Source: an uncultured Lysobacteraceae bacterium (GTDB lineage Bacteria; Pseudomonadota; Gammaproteobacteria; Xanthomonadales; Xanthomonadaceae). From it: 64,000 bases of DNA. Location of the stretch: positions 140,921 through 204,920 of the forward strand of contig CAKZGB010000008.1 of assembly GCA_936911875.1 (NCBI GenBank). Reading direction: 5' to 3'. Under the pieces are notes generated by a model that was not told the origin of the DNA, ran no database searches, and worked only from the letters and a program-made list of their open reading frames with translations. The translations under genes were made by a program, and so were the position numbers. Positions 25,275-34,616 of the stretch are shown here, piece after piece (the stretch's first letter is position 1; each line of letters starts with the position of its first letter).

Positions 25275-26333
25275 ATGCAGCTGAGTTTTGACACCATGTA
25301 CCGCGCCCTGTGCGACAAGGATGCCGCGTACGAGGGCCTGTTCCTGACGGGCGTCAAGACCACCGGCATTTTCTGCCGCACCACCTGCACGGCCCGCAAA
25401 CCCAAGCCCGAGAACGTCGAGTTCTTCCCCGATGCCGCCGCGGCCATGGCCAAGGGCTATCGCGCCTGCAAAGTCTGCCGCCCGCTGGAATACCCCGACG
25501 CCACCCCGCCCTACATCCGCAGCCTGCTCGACGAGCTGGCCGCCGACCCTTCGCTCAAATTACGTGCGCAGGATTTGCGCAACCGCGGCCTGGAGCCCGC
25601 CACGGTTACCCGCTGGTTCCGCAAGCACCACGGCACCACGTTCGTGGCCTACCAGCGCCTGCAGCGCATCAACTACGCATTCAAACGTCTCGACAAAGGA
25701 CACGCAGTGACCGATACCGCCCTCGAATCCGGATTTGAATCGCTAAGTGGCTTCAACGACTCGTTTAAGGCCGTGTTCGGCACCCCGCCCTCGCGTCGCG
25801 GTGAGGTGTCGGTGGTCGACCTGCAACGCATCGAGACCCGCCTCGGCACCATGATCGCCTGCGCCACCGCCAAGGGCATCTGCCTGCTCGAGTTCAGCGA
25901 GCGCAAAATGCTCGAGACCGAGTTCCGCCAGATCAGCCGTCATTTCGGCGCGGTGATAGCCGTCGGTGAGAACCCGCACATCGCGTTGCTTGAACGCGAG
26001 CTCCACTCCTATTTCGAAGGCACTCTGCGCGACTTCACCGTCCCCCTGGATCCGGTTGGAACCGAGTTCCAGCGCAAAGTCTGGGACGTGCTGCGTGGCA
26101 TTCCTTACGGTCAGACTCGCTCGTATGCGGAGCAGGCTCAGTTGATTGGCCAGCCTACCGCCGTGCGCGCCGTTGCCACCGCCAACGGAATGAACAAGAT
26201 TGCGATTGTCATTCCGTGCCATCGCGTAATCGGCAAGGACGGTAAGCTGGTCGGTTACGCCGGCGGTTTGCATCGCAAGCAGTACCTGCTCGACCTGGAG
26301 CGCGGCATCACGCCTCTACTCGCCGATCGTTAA
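25275..26333 (+). CDS. ada: Bifunctional Ada: methylphosphotriester sensor and O6-methylguanine-DNA methyltransferase
   Basis: The 352-residue protein has three parts. The N-terminal Ada zinc domain holds four Cys (GIFCRTTC at about 34/38, and CKVC about 65/68), one of which accepts methyl from phosphotriesters. An AraC-type helix-turn-helix follows (about 90-185). The C-terminal methyltransferase has the active-site IPCHRV (Cys about 315). It repairs and senses alkylation damage. ATG 25275 is chosen because GGAG lies 6 nt before it; an in-frame ATG at 25263 is possible. Its stop lies in the end of virD4 on the other strand. Confidence 0.93.
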   Translation: MQLSFDTMYRALCDKDAAYEGLFLTGVKTTGIFCRTTCTARKPKPENVEFFPDAAAAMAKGYRACKVCRPLEYPDATPPYIRSLLDELAADPSLKLRAQDLRNRGLEPATVTRWFRKHHGTTFVAYQRLQRINYAFKRLDKGHAVTDTALESGFESLSGFNDSFKAVFGTPPSRRGEVSVVDLQRIETRLGTMIACATAKGICLLEFSERKMLETEFRQISRHFGAVIAVGENPHIALLERELHSYFEGTLRDFTVPLDPVGTEFQRKVWDVLRGIPYGQTRSYAEQAQLIGQPTAVRAVATANGMNKIAIVIPCHRVIGKDGKLVGYAGGLHRKQYLLDLERGITPLLADR

Positions 26334-27833
26334 GCGGGGAACACGGATCGGTGGCAGTAACCGCCGCACAAACACCGGATCGCGATAGTAGACGATCTTG
26401 CGCGCCGCAATCGGGTCGGGCATCCCCTCGATCATCAGCACGCATCGGTCTTTGCCCATCGCTTTTAACTCCTGCGGAAGCATCAGCGGGCGCCGCTCCT
26501 CAGACGTACTCACCGAACGATCCCGCCCGCGGTTGATGGTCGCCTTGGACACCGAGCGGTCGCCCAGCATCTCCGAATACTCCTTCGCGTCCTGATGCTC
26601 GCGTGGCGCAAACAGAATCTGCGCCGCATGATTGGTAATCAGCGTGCGCGCCACCTCCTTGCCGTAGACCGCATCCAGCTGCGCCACACTCTGGATAATC
26701 GGCAGCAACCGCAAGTTGTACCCCGCCATGTACGCCACCGCGCTGGCGAGAATCTCGATCTTGCCGACCGCCGTGAACTCATCCATCAGCAGCAGACATG
26801 GAATCTGTAACCCGTTCTCTGCCGAAGGCAGTTCGCGCGTATTGAGGTTAATCAGCTGCGAGAACAGCACGTTGATCAGCAGACGCGCCTCGGCCAGGCG
26901 GTGCGGCGGTATCACGACATAAATCGTCATGGGGAGGCGACGCACATCGCGCAGGTCAAAGTCATTGCAGGCCGTTGCGGCTGCGAGCTGCGGATCGACC
27001 CACGGATTCAGCGGCTCCAGCAAACTGCCGATGATCGAGGCAAAGGTGTCTCCCGCCTGCGACAGCAGACCATCCAGTGCGCGACGCGTCTCATCACGGA
27101 CAAACGGATCCGCTCGCAGCTGCCGCAGATAGTCGGCGATCGGACGGCCATCGCCTAAGGCTAAACGATGAATGCCGGCCAGCGATGGTTGCTGTACTGC
27201 TGTGTCGCCGAACTCGGCCCAGTAATCCTTGCGGTCAAACGCATACAGCGTCAGGGCCAAAAACGCATTGCGTGCCTGTCCGACCCAGAACCGATGCTGC
27301 GGATCGGCCTCCGGATACAGGAGGGCTGCCAGCGCCGTCAGGTCCGCAACGCGCCTATGCGCATCGTCGGACACATAGGCCAACGGATTCCATCGATGGG
27401 TCTCACCATGTTGCGAATACGGGTCGAACTTGTAGACGGAATGGCCGCGACTTTGACGCCAGCCACCGGTGAGCTGAAAGTTCTCACCCTTGATATCCAG
27501 TACGACGACCGAGCCTTCGTAATGGAGCAAGTTCGGTACGACGATGCCCACGCCCTTGCCGGATCGTGTCGGTGCTGCCAGTAGCACGAACTGCTGCCCC
27601 GGTAGGCCCAGCAGTCCGCTGCCGGCACGCCCAAGCAGAATGCTATTGGGCCCAATGAGAGTGAGACCTAGGCGCTTACAGTCAGCAGGTCCGGCAAATC
27701 GTGAACGGCCGTAGAGCCCGCGCTCTGCCGAGCGATTCGCGACTCCAATGAGCATTGCGCCCGGCAACACCAGAGCCGCCAAGGTGATCACCAACACCCA
27801 GGGGTCTATGGCCGCGAAACTCGGGACACTCAC
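26316..27833 (-). CDS. virD4: Type IV coupling protein, VirD4/TraG-like ATPase
   Basis: The 505-residue protein has an N-terminal membrane segment (about 12-32), then the TraG/VirD4 ATPase with Walker A APTRSGKG at 87-94 and Walker B CLLLMDEF at 346-353. Coupling proteins bring DNA or protein substrates to the type IV channel. It is shorter than typical VirD4 and seems to have only one membrane span. It overlaps the lysozyme-like gene by 4 nt and ends the virB2-B6 operon. The final 18 nt overlap the ada end on the opposite strand. Confidence 0.88.
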   Translation of the reverse strand: MSVPSFAAIDPWVLVITLAALVLPGAMLIGVANRSAERGLYGRSRFAGPADCKRLGLTLIGPNSILLGRAGSGLLGLPGQQFVLLAAPTRSGKGVGIVVPNLLHYEGSVVVLDIKGENFQLTGGWRQSRGHSVYKFDPYSQHGETHRWNPLAYVSDDAHRRVADLTALAALLYPEADPQHRFWVGQARNAFLALTLYAFDRKDYWAEFGDTAVQQPSLAGIHRLALGDGRPIADYLRQLRADPFVRDETRRALDGLLSQAGDTFASIIGSLLEPLNPWVDPQLAAATACNDFDLRDVRRLPMTIYVVIPPHRLAEARLLINVLFSQLINLNTRELPSAENGLQIPCLLLMDEFTAVGKIEILASAVAYMAGYNLRLLPIIQSVAQLDAVYGKEVARTLITNHAAQILFAPREHQDAKEYSEMLGDRSVSKATINRGRDRSVSTSEERRPLMLPQELKAMGKDRCVLMIEGMPDPIAARKIVYYRDPVFVRRLLPPIRVPRLTIGE

Positions 27834-29014
27834 TGCATCAGGCGCTTATGGGCCTGCGGCAACATCGCCTCGGCAAACTCACGGCCGACGTTGCGCGTGT
27901 AGCGACCCAAATCATGCATGTTGGTGACACTCGCATCGGCCGGCATGGCCATCGCCTCTTTGACTGCAACATAGGCCAACAACGCACCTGGTCCGGCCGG
28001 ATTCCCGCGAATGATCGCGATCTTCACCAGATCTTTGGACACCTCAACGGCATCGGCCTTATCAATGCCGGCAGCTTTCGCTGCATATCCCAGCGCCGCA
28101 CTGACATTGTCACCCAGCGGTCCCCAGACCTTTTTGACGTCCGTTCCTAGCTGTTCGACTTTGGAGCGGATCGAATGTACGAGATTCAGATCCGTCTCCT
28201 TGATTTCCTTCCAATGCGCCTTAAGCGCCGCACCCACCTGTGCCGTTATACGCCCCGTGATTGGAAGCCCCTGCTCGCGTTGAAATGACTCGACCGCAGC
28301 TTTGGTGCAGGGTCCGACGATTCCATCGACGGCAAGGCGATTGCCTTGCCGATCGCGCATTCCTAATGCATTGAGAATGCGTTGCGCATCGGAGATAGAC
28401 ACGGAATCGCCTTCGGTTTGCTTAGCTTTTATGCGAATCGGTTCCGCAGTTGGTGACAGACAGCGTACCATCAGCTGATCGATTCGACCCTCCCATGCGC
28501 GGGAGTAGGACACGCAACGTTGCGCTGCTTTGATCGAATCCGGCTGGCTCTTAATTACACCGTTCACGACGCGACGTGCGCCAAACGGATCATCGACGCC
28601 ATCGCCAATGAATCGAGCTAAAGGTTTGCCGGTGAACATGCCATCGCGCATACCAACTACGAGGATCCTGGCGGCAATGTCCGGACGCGAAGCCAGTGCA
28701 GGATTTCGGATGAGCTCGCCATCCAATCCAAGTGCCTCGTCCATTTTGCGGTAGTTGGATTTGTGGGTGAGCTGAACATAGCCGCGCCCGCTGTAGGACG
28801 CCCCGCCCTCGTATCGCAGACGCCGTGCCTGCTGATCGCCGTTAATTTCACGAGTCCTGGTAAAGTTGGCCGTCTCGTGCTGGGCAGTGCCGAGGATATA
28901 CGCAATCTGCTTAGGATCTTTGACATTGTTCTTCAGGCACTCGCGTACAATCAGCTGTACGGACTCGTCTTTTGAGATGCCAAATTCATTGGTTCCGTTT
29001 CTTGCTTTCATCAC
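27830..29014 (-). CDS. GH19-type lysozyme with peptidoglycan-binding domain, in a type IV secretion operon
   Basis: The 394-residue protein has an N-terminal GH19/chitinase-like lysozyme domain (about 10-185) with catalytic Glu47 in TAQHETANF and the GH19 signature YSGRGYVQLTHKSNY at about 74-88. A PG_binding_1 domain covers about 205-265. The last 125 residues are helical and not recognised. There is no signal peptide, so Sec export is unlikely. It lies between virB6 and virD4 with 4-nt overlaps to both. It may be a VirB1-like wall-remodelling enzyme or a secreted antibacterial effector; the C-terminal part could be its transport signal. Confidence 0.82.
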   Translation of the reverse strand: MMKARNGTNEFGISKDESVQLIVRECLKNNVKDPKQIAYILGTAQHETANFTRTREINGDQQARRLRYEGGASYSGRGYVQLTHKSNYRKMDEALGLDGELIRNPALASRPDIAARILVVGMRDGMFTGKPLARFIGDGVDDPFGARRVVNGVIKSQPDSIKAAQRCVSYSRAWEGRIDQLMVRCLSPTAEPIRIKAKQTEGDSVSISDAQRILNALGMRDRQGNRLAVDGIVGPCTKAAVESFQREQGLPITGRITAQVGAALKAHWKEIKETDLNLVHSIRSKVEQLGTDVKKVWGPLGDNVSAALGYAAKAAGIDKADAVEVSKDLVKIAIIRGNPAGPGALLAYVAVKEAMAMPADASVTNMHDLGRYTRNVGREFAEAMLPQAHKRLMQ

Positions 29015-29970
29015 ACTCTCCCCGCAGTCGGAATTGAAGATCGATAGATGGAGTTCCTGCCTTGGCCGAATGCCGTATGCGGCATGAAGTGGCCGAGCGA
29101 CCCCTGGAAGAACATGGCAGCCATTGGCGGCGCTGAGATAATCAATACAGTCAACAGGAGGCCCAGGCCGCCCTGCTGCAGGGCTTGGCTGGTGATGCCC
29201 TCATCAAAATTCAGGCCGGTACCGATCTCAATAAACCGCGATGCCCAGAAAGCCTCCGCAACTGCGATCGAGAGTCGCAGTGCGACATCGGCAACAAAGC
29301 TGAATACTGCTAAGGAAAACAGCGTACCGACGCCATATTGCAGCCACTTGTGAAATAACGGCGCTGTACTGCGAAACAGAAGTGCCATCACAAACAGCGG
29401 GCCGAATCCCACAAACAGTGCCATTGCCATCTCAAACATCAGCAGCATGGCGGCGGCGCTAATTGCCGGTCCGGCGCTACCCAGCCCGGCCATCCACAGA
29501 GCCCGCACCTTGCGCGTCTCCAGCTCGCCATCGCCTTCCGTCTCCAGCGCATCAATCCCTGCTGTTGCGATCTGCATGTACGCCAGACTCCGGTCCACGG
29601 ACTTCGCTGCGGTCCCTTCCTCGCCCGTCACAACTTCGTGGATTTCTGCATTGAGGTTTGTGGTGAAGAACCGATGCAAGGAGACCCCGCCAACTGACAT
29701 CGCCGTTGCCACCGCAACAATCAACGTGGCCCGCATGGATCTGAAAATCAGTCCGCTCAGACTCTCGCGCAACTGCCCCATCGCGATGAGATAACCCTGC
29801 AGCAGTACCCAAAGGGTCAGAAGACTCAATGAGAGCCCGCCGATCCACGCCATCATTCGCCCCATCATGGCCAGGCCAAAGTCACGAATCTCGTCACGCA
29901 GGAACCCGTAAATCAGCTGGTAGAAGCTGAACTCGCCAATTGATGGCACCTCCAGCAGCGGAATACTCAT
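29011..29970 (-). CDS. virB6: Type IV secretion inner membrane protein VirB6
   Basis: The 319-residue protein has an extracytoplasmic N-terminal part and at least five membrane spans (about 35-60, 75-100, 170-200, 205-235, 275-300), matching the VirB6/TrbL group. A conserved Trp-rich turn (WMAGLGSAGP) precedes the central spans. VirB6 helps form the inner membrane channel. The gene overlaps the lysozyme gene downstream and the VirB5-like gene upstream by 4 nt each. Confidence 0.82.
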   Translation of the reverse strand: MSIPLLEVPSIGEFSFYQLIYGFLRDEIRDFGLAMMGRMMAWIGGLSLSLLTLWVLLQGYLIAMGQLRESLSGLIFRSMRATLIVAVATAMSVGGVSLHRFFTTNLNAEIHEVVTGEEGTAAKSVDRSLAYMQIATAGIDALETEGDGELETRKVRALWMAGLGSAGPAISAAAMLLMFEMAMALFVGFGPLFVMALLFRSTAPLFHKWLQYGVGTLFSLAVFSFVADVALRLSIAVAEAFWASRFIEIGTGLNFDEGITSQALQQGGLGLLLTVLIISAPPMAAMFFQGSLGHFMPHTAFGQGRNSIYRSSIPTAGRV

Positions 29971-30764
29971 CTGCGGGATGCCTTTTCCAGCGCCAACTTT
30001 AATGCAGCCGACTGAACCAGACCGCCAATGATCGGATTGCGCCCTTGCAGCTCTCTGCGGGTCGCTATCTTCTGCAGATCAGCCAGATCCTGCAGGTAGA
30101 GATCATAGGCTGACATCGTGGCTTGCCACTCCTGCAAATCCTGCGATGTCGCCGCCATGAAACGGGCAATGTCATTGTCGTTACCGGCCAAATCGCCGGG
30201 GCGATCGTCGACATCATCGCGCGCTTCCTGCAGTTGCTCCAACTGAGCACTTCGCTCCTTCAGACGGCGCAGAAGCGACACCGTCGCGTTGAATCTCAGG
30301 TTCTGCGCCATCACCCGGCGCACGCACAACTCCGTTTGCCACTCCTTGCTGCTCGCAGTGCCGCTCATTCGTCCCATGACACCGGCAATGACTCCTGAGA
30401 CTCCCGATCGGGCAGAACCGCAGCGGGATTCAATATCCGTATCGATGGCACGTTCTTCAAATTCCGGCCTGGACTGCGCTTCAAGATTCCCGAAGCGCCG
30501 TACTCCAATGAGCTGTTTAACGATATGTTGCAGCTGACTGGTGTTGTATGCGCTTTGCTCCGCCCATCGCAATGCCTGCTGCTGAAATTCGGCAAGATTC
30601 AGCGAGCCGTTGTGCAGCTGCGTCAGAACGTTTTGCATGGTATGGACGCTATCCCACACCGGCAAACCCGACGCTCGAACGGGGGTCGCGATCAGCCCCA
30701 TGGCAAGACAGCATGCTGCCAGCGGCGCCATCGGTTGCAAATACGATTTGTCTTTCATCTTCAT
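29967..30764 (-). CDS. virB5: VirB5-like minor pilin / periplasmic T4SS component
   Basis: The protein has a Sec signal peptide (hydrophobic stretch LAACCLAMGLIATPVRAS) and a long helical mature part, as in VirB5/TrbJ proteins at the pilus tip. About 266 residues with the start at 30764, whose ATG shares a base with the virB4 stop (TGATG). A second in-frame ATG at 30758 has better spacing to AAGGAG and may be the true start. Two Cys pairs are visible (SRCGSAR, TELCVRR). The VirB5 call is by position between virB4 and virB6. Confidence 0.65.
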   Translation of the reverse strand: MKMKDKSYLQPMAPLAACCLAMGLIATPVRASGLPVWDSVHTMQNVLTQLHNGSLNLAEFQQQALRWAEQSAYNTSQLQHIVKQLIGVRRFGNLEAQSRPEFEERAIDTDIESRCGSARSGVSGVIAGVMGRMSGTASSKEWQTELCVRRVMAQNLRFNATVSLLRRLKERSAQLEQLQEARDDVDDRPGDLAGNDNDIARFMAATSQDLQEWQATMSAYDLYLQDLADLQKIATRRELQGRNPIIGGLVQSAALKLALEKASRR

Positions 30765-33037
30765 CACTCCTTGGATACGCCCGATAACACATCCAGCAAT
30801 TCGGATTGACCGTAGAGATCCAACCTGCAAACTGCACTAAGTCCACGTTGTTTGATCAGAAAATGGCGACTGGTCTCGCCCAGACTCCTGACTCGCTCAA
30901 ACTCCTCCCGGCTGAGCTTGAGACCGTTGCAGTACTCGTCCGGATTGGCGCTAGGGTTTGGCAGCAACAGCAGTGTCGCTGTCTGCCCGATCAGTGAGGA
31001 TGCAATCGGGCTGGCCAGCGCATCGTCCGGACTTTGGGTTGCAAACAATCCCAGACCGTTCTGCTTTCGAATCGTCTTTTGCTTGTTGCGAATGAATGCA
31101 GTCAGCTCTTCGTGTCCATCCAGAACTCGCCAGAACTCATCGATGGCGTAGATCAGACGATGCCCGTCTAGGAGCTGCTCCAGCCGGAACAGCAGGTAGC
31201 TCACTAACGGCACACGAATCGACGGATCGTTGAGCAGGTCGGTGCAGTCGACGCCAATAATCGGAGCCTTTTCGCCTTCGAAATAATCCTGAGCCCGGTC
31301 GAATACCCAACCCAGAGACTGACCTTGCGTCCACCGATGCAGCGCAGCGTACAGGGATTGATCGCCGCGATTCGGGAGCAGCACGCGCAGGTTTGTCAGG
31401 GTCCGATGTTCCGGCTCCGCCATTGCGATCTGATCGAGCGCAATACGCAGCTCCTGTTCCTCGACCTGCGACCACTCGGATCGATGCGTTAGAACGGCAA
31501 GCCATTGCAGCAGGAAGCCACGATATTCAGGGTTACCCGCCAGCACCAGTGGATTGAGACCGGGTGACTGGCCATAGCGCAATTCGAGATACTTGCCGCC
31601 CACTCGCTCAATAAATGCACGTGACGCCCGGTCCTTGTCGAACAGGAATAGCCGAGGTCGCGGTTCGAGCAGTAATGCGTTGGCCAACAGATAGTTCATC
31701 AGAACCGTCTTTCCCACGCCTGATTTGCCGATGATCAGCGTGTTGCCCAAGACCAGTTCGCCAATGGAACTACGTCCGGGTTCGCTCGGATGAAAACTGA
31801 AGTGATGCAGCTGTCCTTGCCTTGTCCGAAATGCACAAACTGCGGGGCCCCACGGATTGCCTTCGGACTTGCCCAGATATTCACCGTGAGGCGCCGTCAA
31901 TGCCGATGCGTTCTGCGAGCTGATGACAGCGACTCGAGGCCGATAGCGCCAGTTGCCCGGGAATTGCGCGAGGTATGCGGGAAGCGCTCCATGGGTCTCC
32001 CGCACGGATACCAGTCCGTTGCGCGTTAGCTCCGCACGTGCATCCGCCAGAACCGTCTCCAATGCCTGACGGTTCGCAGCACGTACCGCCAGCGAATAGT
32101 GGTACTCACCGAACACCAGCCCACCGCCGCTCAATGCGTCCATGGCCTGATCCAGTTCGGCGATCTGCGAGACGGCGCGATCCCCCGCTGCCCACAGTCG
32201 GGACTTGGCACGATCCAACGTTCTCAGTGCCTGCTGTCGACCCAACGGTGAAAAGGACTGCGATTGCACATATTCGATCGGCAGGTCCGCCAGAGACGAC
32301 AACAGGCCGGGCCTCGTTTGCGTCGGATATTCGCGAACCTGCAGCATGGCACCGCATCCCGTAGGCATCGTCTCATCCGTCCACGACCAGGTCGCCGATT
32401 GGCCATCGAACGTCCAGTCCGACTCCAGCAGATGATTGCGAATCGGGCCCGCGGGGAGAAGGCCAACATGTTGGTGGTGACCGAGCAAAATGGCCAGAAA
32501 TCGCATCGGTATCGAAGTCAGATGTCCGTGTTCGTCACACACGCGTAATCGCCTTGGCCGATACGCGAGCAAGCCGGATTCCAAAGCCGCCAGATGCTCC
32601 ATGTGCGTCACTAACGCGGAGTCGATGGCTTGCGCGCAATCTGCAGCATTTTGCAGCTTGGTCGCCTTGGGCATTTGTGGTCGATGCAGAAGTGTCAGAT
32701 AGTTGCGCACCCTAAAGGCGCCCTGCGCTTGCGCGCCTCGCGCGCGGTAAAGACTGCGCTCCCATATCGATGGACTGCCGACCGGGGCTGTCAAATTCGG
32801 GCTTTCCCGGCGCTTGATCTGATGCGCCCACAACGCGAAATGCCCGTGATCCGGACCCTTAAGTGAGCGAACTGTGCGCTCGAATTCATCATGGTGACGG
32901 CGTAACTCCTCGGCCGACATCCCCTCGGCGGGTAAGCCGTCGAGCTCCAGCACCGTCATCAGTTCCCCGCCGGTCAGACGAATCACGCCTGCCTCCACAT
33001 GAGATGAGTACGGGAGTACGTCAGCGATGGATGCCAT
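30764..33037 (-). CDS. virB4: Type IV secretion ATPase VirB4
   Basis: The protein is about 757 residues long. The N-terminal CagE/TrbE domain contains the conserved HFALWAHQIKRR stretch. The C-terminal ATPase has Walker A GKSGVGKT at about 437-444 and Walker B LIYAIDEFW at about 626-634. VirB4 powers pilus assembly and substrate passage. ATG 33037 lies just after the virB3 stop and is preferred; a GTG at 33070 would overlap virB3 by 32 nt. The stop overlaps the VirB5-like start. Confidence 0.93.
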   Translation of the reverse strand: MASIADVLPYSSHVEAGVIRLTGGELMTVLELDGLPAEGMSAEELRRHHDEFERTVRSLKGPDHGHFALWAHQIKRRESPNLTAPVGSPSIWERSLYRARGAQAQGAFRVRNYLTLLHRPQMPKATKLQNAADCAQAIDSALVTHMEHLAALESGLLAYRPRRLRVCDEHGHLTSIPMRFLAILLGHHQHVGLLPAGPIRNHLLESDWTFDGQSATWSWTDETMPTGCGAMLQVREYPTQTRPGLLSSLADLPIEYVQSQSFSPLGRQQALRTLDRAKSRLWAAGDRAVSQIAELDQAMDALSGGGLVFGEYHYSLAVRAANRQALETVLADARAELTRNGLVSVRETHGALPAYLAQFPGNWRYRPRVAVISSQNASALTAPHGEYLGKSEGNPWGPAVCAFRTRQGQLHHFSFHPSEPGRSSIGELVLGNTLIIGKSGVGKTVLMNYLLANALLLEPRPRLFLFDKDRASRAFIERVGGKYLELRYGQSPGLNPLVLAGNPEYRGFLLQWLAVLTHRSEWSQVEEQELRIALDQIAMAEPEHRTLTNLRVLLPNRGDQSLYAALHRWTQGQSLGWVFDRAQDYFEGEKAPIIGVDCTDLLNDPSIRVPLVSYLLFRLEQLLDGHRLIYAIDEFWRVLDGHEELTAFIRNKQKTIRKQNGLGLFATQSPDDALASPIASSLIGQTATLLLLPNPSANPDEYCNGLKLSREEFERVRSLGETSRHFLIKQRGLSAVCRLDLYGQSELLDVLSGVSKE

Positions 33038-33038
33038 C

Positions 33039-33341
33039 CTACCCACGCTGTGCCTCGACGCTTGTTGCACTTAATACCCACTGGCGCGAAGCGGTCCACT
33101 CACTGCGACGGAACTGCCATGCCAGTTGCTGACCAAGCCACAGAATGTCCAGTACCGCTTCGTCATGCGCACAGGCAATTCGCAATGCAGCCAGGACCGG
33201 AATCGCACACAGTCCCAGCGGTATCGAAACGGAAACGCCAATCAGGGCTCCGATCCCCATCACGATCAGCGCAGGAATCAGTGGCACACCCCAAATCAGG
33301 GGTTTCCGGGCACAGCCTTTGAATAGCGGATCCGTCTGCAT
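33039..33341 (-). CDS. virB3: Type IV secretion protein VirB3
   Basis: The 100-residue protein begins MQTDPLFKGCARKPLIWGVP, the typical VirB3 opening, and has a hydrophobic hairpin at about 20-55. VirB3 is an inner membrane partner of VirB4. ATG 33341 is 6 nt after the virB2 stop; an earlier in-frame start at 33362 would overlap virB2. The stop is one base before the virB4 ATG. Confidence 0.85.
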   Translation of the reverse strand: MQTDPLFKGCARKPLIWGVPLIPALIVMGIGALIGVSVSIPLGLCAIPVLAALRIACAHDEAVLDILWLGQQLAWQFRRSEWTASRQWVLSATSVEAQRG

Positions 33342-33346
33342 GACAT

Positions 33347-33670
33347 TCAACCCAGTCCGCACGAAACCTGATTGCCGACCAGCATTTTTGCAATTTGAGC
33401 AGCCGCGCCAATCAGTAGTCCACCTACCAGCAGCGGCGCCACGTCATTAAATCGTTTCTGCGCGAAGGCAATCTGGTACCCGGAGACAATGATTGCAATC
33501 GTCACAATGGCGATAGAGCCCAGGTTGAGCAAGGTTGTGATGTTGTCCAGGAACCCGCACAGTTTTGTGCGGGTTTCGTCCAAGCCTCCATTACTCTGAG
33601 CTCGTGTAGCTGCCACGTAAAGCAACGGAAATGTGCCGACAATCAATTGAAAGTGCTTACGGCGTTTCAT
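33347..33670 (-). CDS. virB2: Major type IV secretion pilin VirB2
   Basis: The 107-residue protein has a signal-like N-terminus, a polar stretch with Cys (LCGFLDNITT), and two hydrophobic helices (about 50-70 and 80-98), the VirB2 pilin pattern. It should be cleaved and form the conjugative pilus. ATG 33670 is preceded by a weak AGAGAG site; an in-frame start at 33724 would extend the signal. It is the first gene of the operon. Its promoter should lie in 33671-33853, where I see no clear consensus. Confidence 0.8.
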   Translation of the reverse strand: MKRRKHFQLIVGTFPLLYVAATRAQSNGGLDETRTKLCGFLDNITTLLNLGSIAIVTIAIIVSGYQIAFAQKRFNDVAPLLVGGLLIGAAAQIAKMLVGNQVSCGLG

Positions 33671-33853
33671 TGCATGTTCTCTCTGTGGTAATGACATGCG
33701 CAGACTGCCATGCGAGCAGCGCATTAACGCGCTAACCCATCCACATCAGCGACGAGTGCGGCAGCTCATCTGATTAACGCAACCCCATGTGTAGAGGCTC
33801 ATCCGTCACTCTGAGGTGGATGCATCTCCGACAAACCCGCACGCAGATTTCCG

Positions 33854-34399
33854 ATGGCACTCACAGCAATCCGACCCGATGATTCCAAGATGGATATCCG
33901 ATGCCTAGACGACGAGTCCGGTCTGACGCTGCTGGAACTGACAGCAACACTGCTGGTACTGGCACTTGTTGCCGCTTTTAGCGTGCCGTCATTGAAGATC
34001 TGGAAGGATCGACTACTACTCGATCAGACCGTGAATGGTGCCGTTGCAGCCATCCGCTGGACTCGTGCACTCGCGATCGTAGAGGGGCGGCGAATGCGAC
34101 TGTGCGCACTCGACAGCTCCGATGAATGCGGTCCGTTTGTCGCCGACCGGTCACGCTGGACCGTGGCGCCGGAGGTGACTCCGTCCGACGTCAGATACCG
34201 TTTTACGCAGCCGGCGGGTTATAGCATTCTGGGTCCGGACAGTCGCCCGGGCATCCTGTTTCAGACGGACGGATTCACGCCCGGTAGCAATCTGACGCTA
34301 AAGGTGTGCGATGCGTCGAAGGCATGGCGTCGGACCATCGTGATCAGCAATTCGGGCAGAATCCGCTTGGAGACACCCTCGGTTGGTGCGGTTTGCTAA
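33854..34399 (+). CDS. fimT: FimT/GspH-like type IV pseudopilin
   Basis: The protein has a prepilin peptidase site ESG^LTLLEL followed by a hydrophobic helix, where the usual FTLIEL is LTLLEL. The C-terminal part has two Cys near the middle (LCALDSSDEC) and one at the end, and the GspH-type beta domain with RRTIVISNSGRIRL. It is a minor pilin that helps prime type IV pilus fibres. Length is 181 residues from ATG 33854, or 169 from 33890, which would give a more normal leader. It is separated from pilVWXE by a tRNA and a transporter gene. Confidence 0.8.
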   Translation: MALTAIRPDDSKMDIRCLDDESGLTLLELTATLLVLALVAAFSVPSLKIWKDRLLLDQTVNGAVAAIRWTRALAIVEGRRMRLCALDSSDECGPFVADRSRWTVAPEVTPSDVRYRFTQPAGYSILGPDSRPGILFQTDGFTPGSNLTLKVCDASKAWRRTIVISNSGRIRLETPSVGAVC

Positions 34400-34416
34400 A
34401 TTTTCGGATTTGGGTG

Positions 34417-34444
34417 TTGACTGGCCAGAAAAACAAGATAAAAT
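34417..34444 (+). promoter_or_regulatory. Promoter of tRNA-Asn
   Basis: TTGACT (34417-34422) and TAAAAT (34439-34444) are spaced by 16 bp and lie 15 bp before the tRNA 5' end, in the AT-rich gap after fimT. A C-rich stretch follows the -10 box, as is usual for stable-RNA discriminators of variable type. Confidence 0.7.
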
Positions 34445-34459
34445 GGTCAGCCTTACCCC

Positions 34460-34536
34460 GCCCGAATAGCTCAGCCGGTTAGAGCACTTGACTGTTAATC
34501 AGGGGGTCGTTGGTTCGAGTCCAACTTCGGGCGCCA
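34460..34536 (+). tRNA. tRNA-Asn (GTT)
   Basis: A 77-nt cloverleaf starts GCCCGAA and ends TTCGGGC plus G and encoded CCA. The anticodon arm reads CTTGACTGTTAATCAGG with anticodon GTT. The T-arm has GGTTCGAGTCC. It has its own promoter and terminator, so it is a single-gene unit between fimT and the cation efflux gene. Confidence 0.96.
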
Positions 34537-34547
34537 AGTATTTGAAG

Positions 34548-34569
34548 AAACCCGCAGAAATGCGGGTTT
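34548..34569 (+). terminator. Terminator of tRNA-Asn
   Basis: A 9-bp stem AAACCCGCA/TGCGGGTTT with a GAAA loop is followed by TTTT, 11 nt after the tRNA 3' end. Confidence 0.9.
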
Positions 34570-34616
34570 TTTTCGTTTGGAGCAGACGAATTTCTTCGCT
34601 GAAACCCTGGCTCCCT

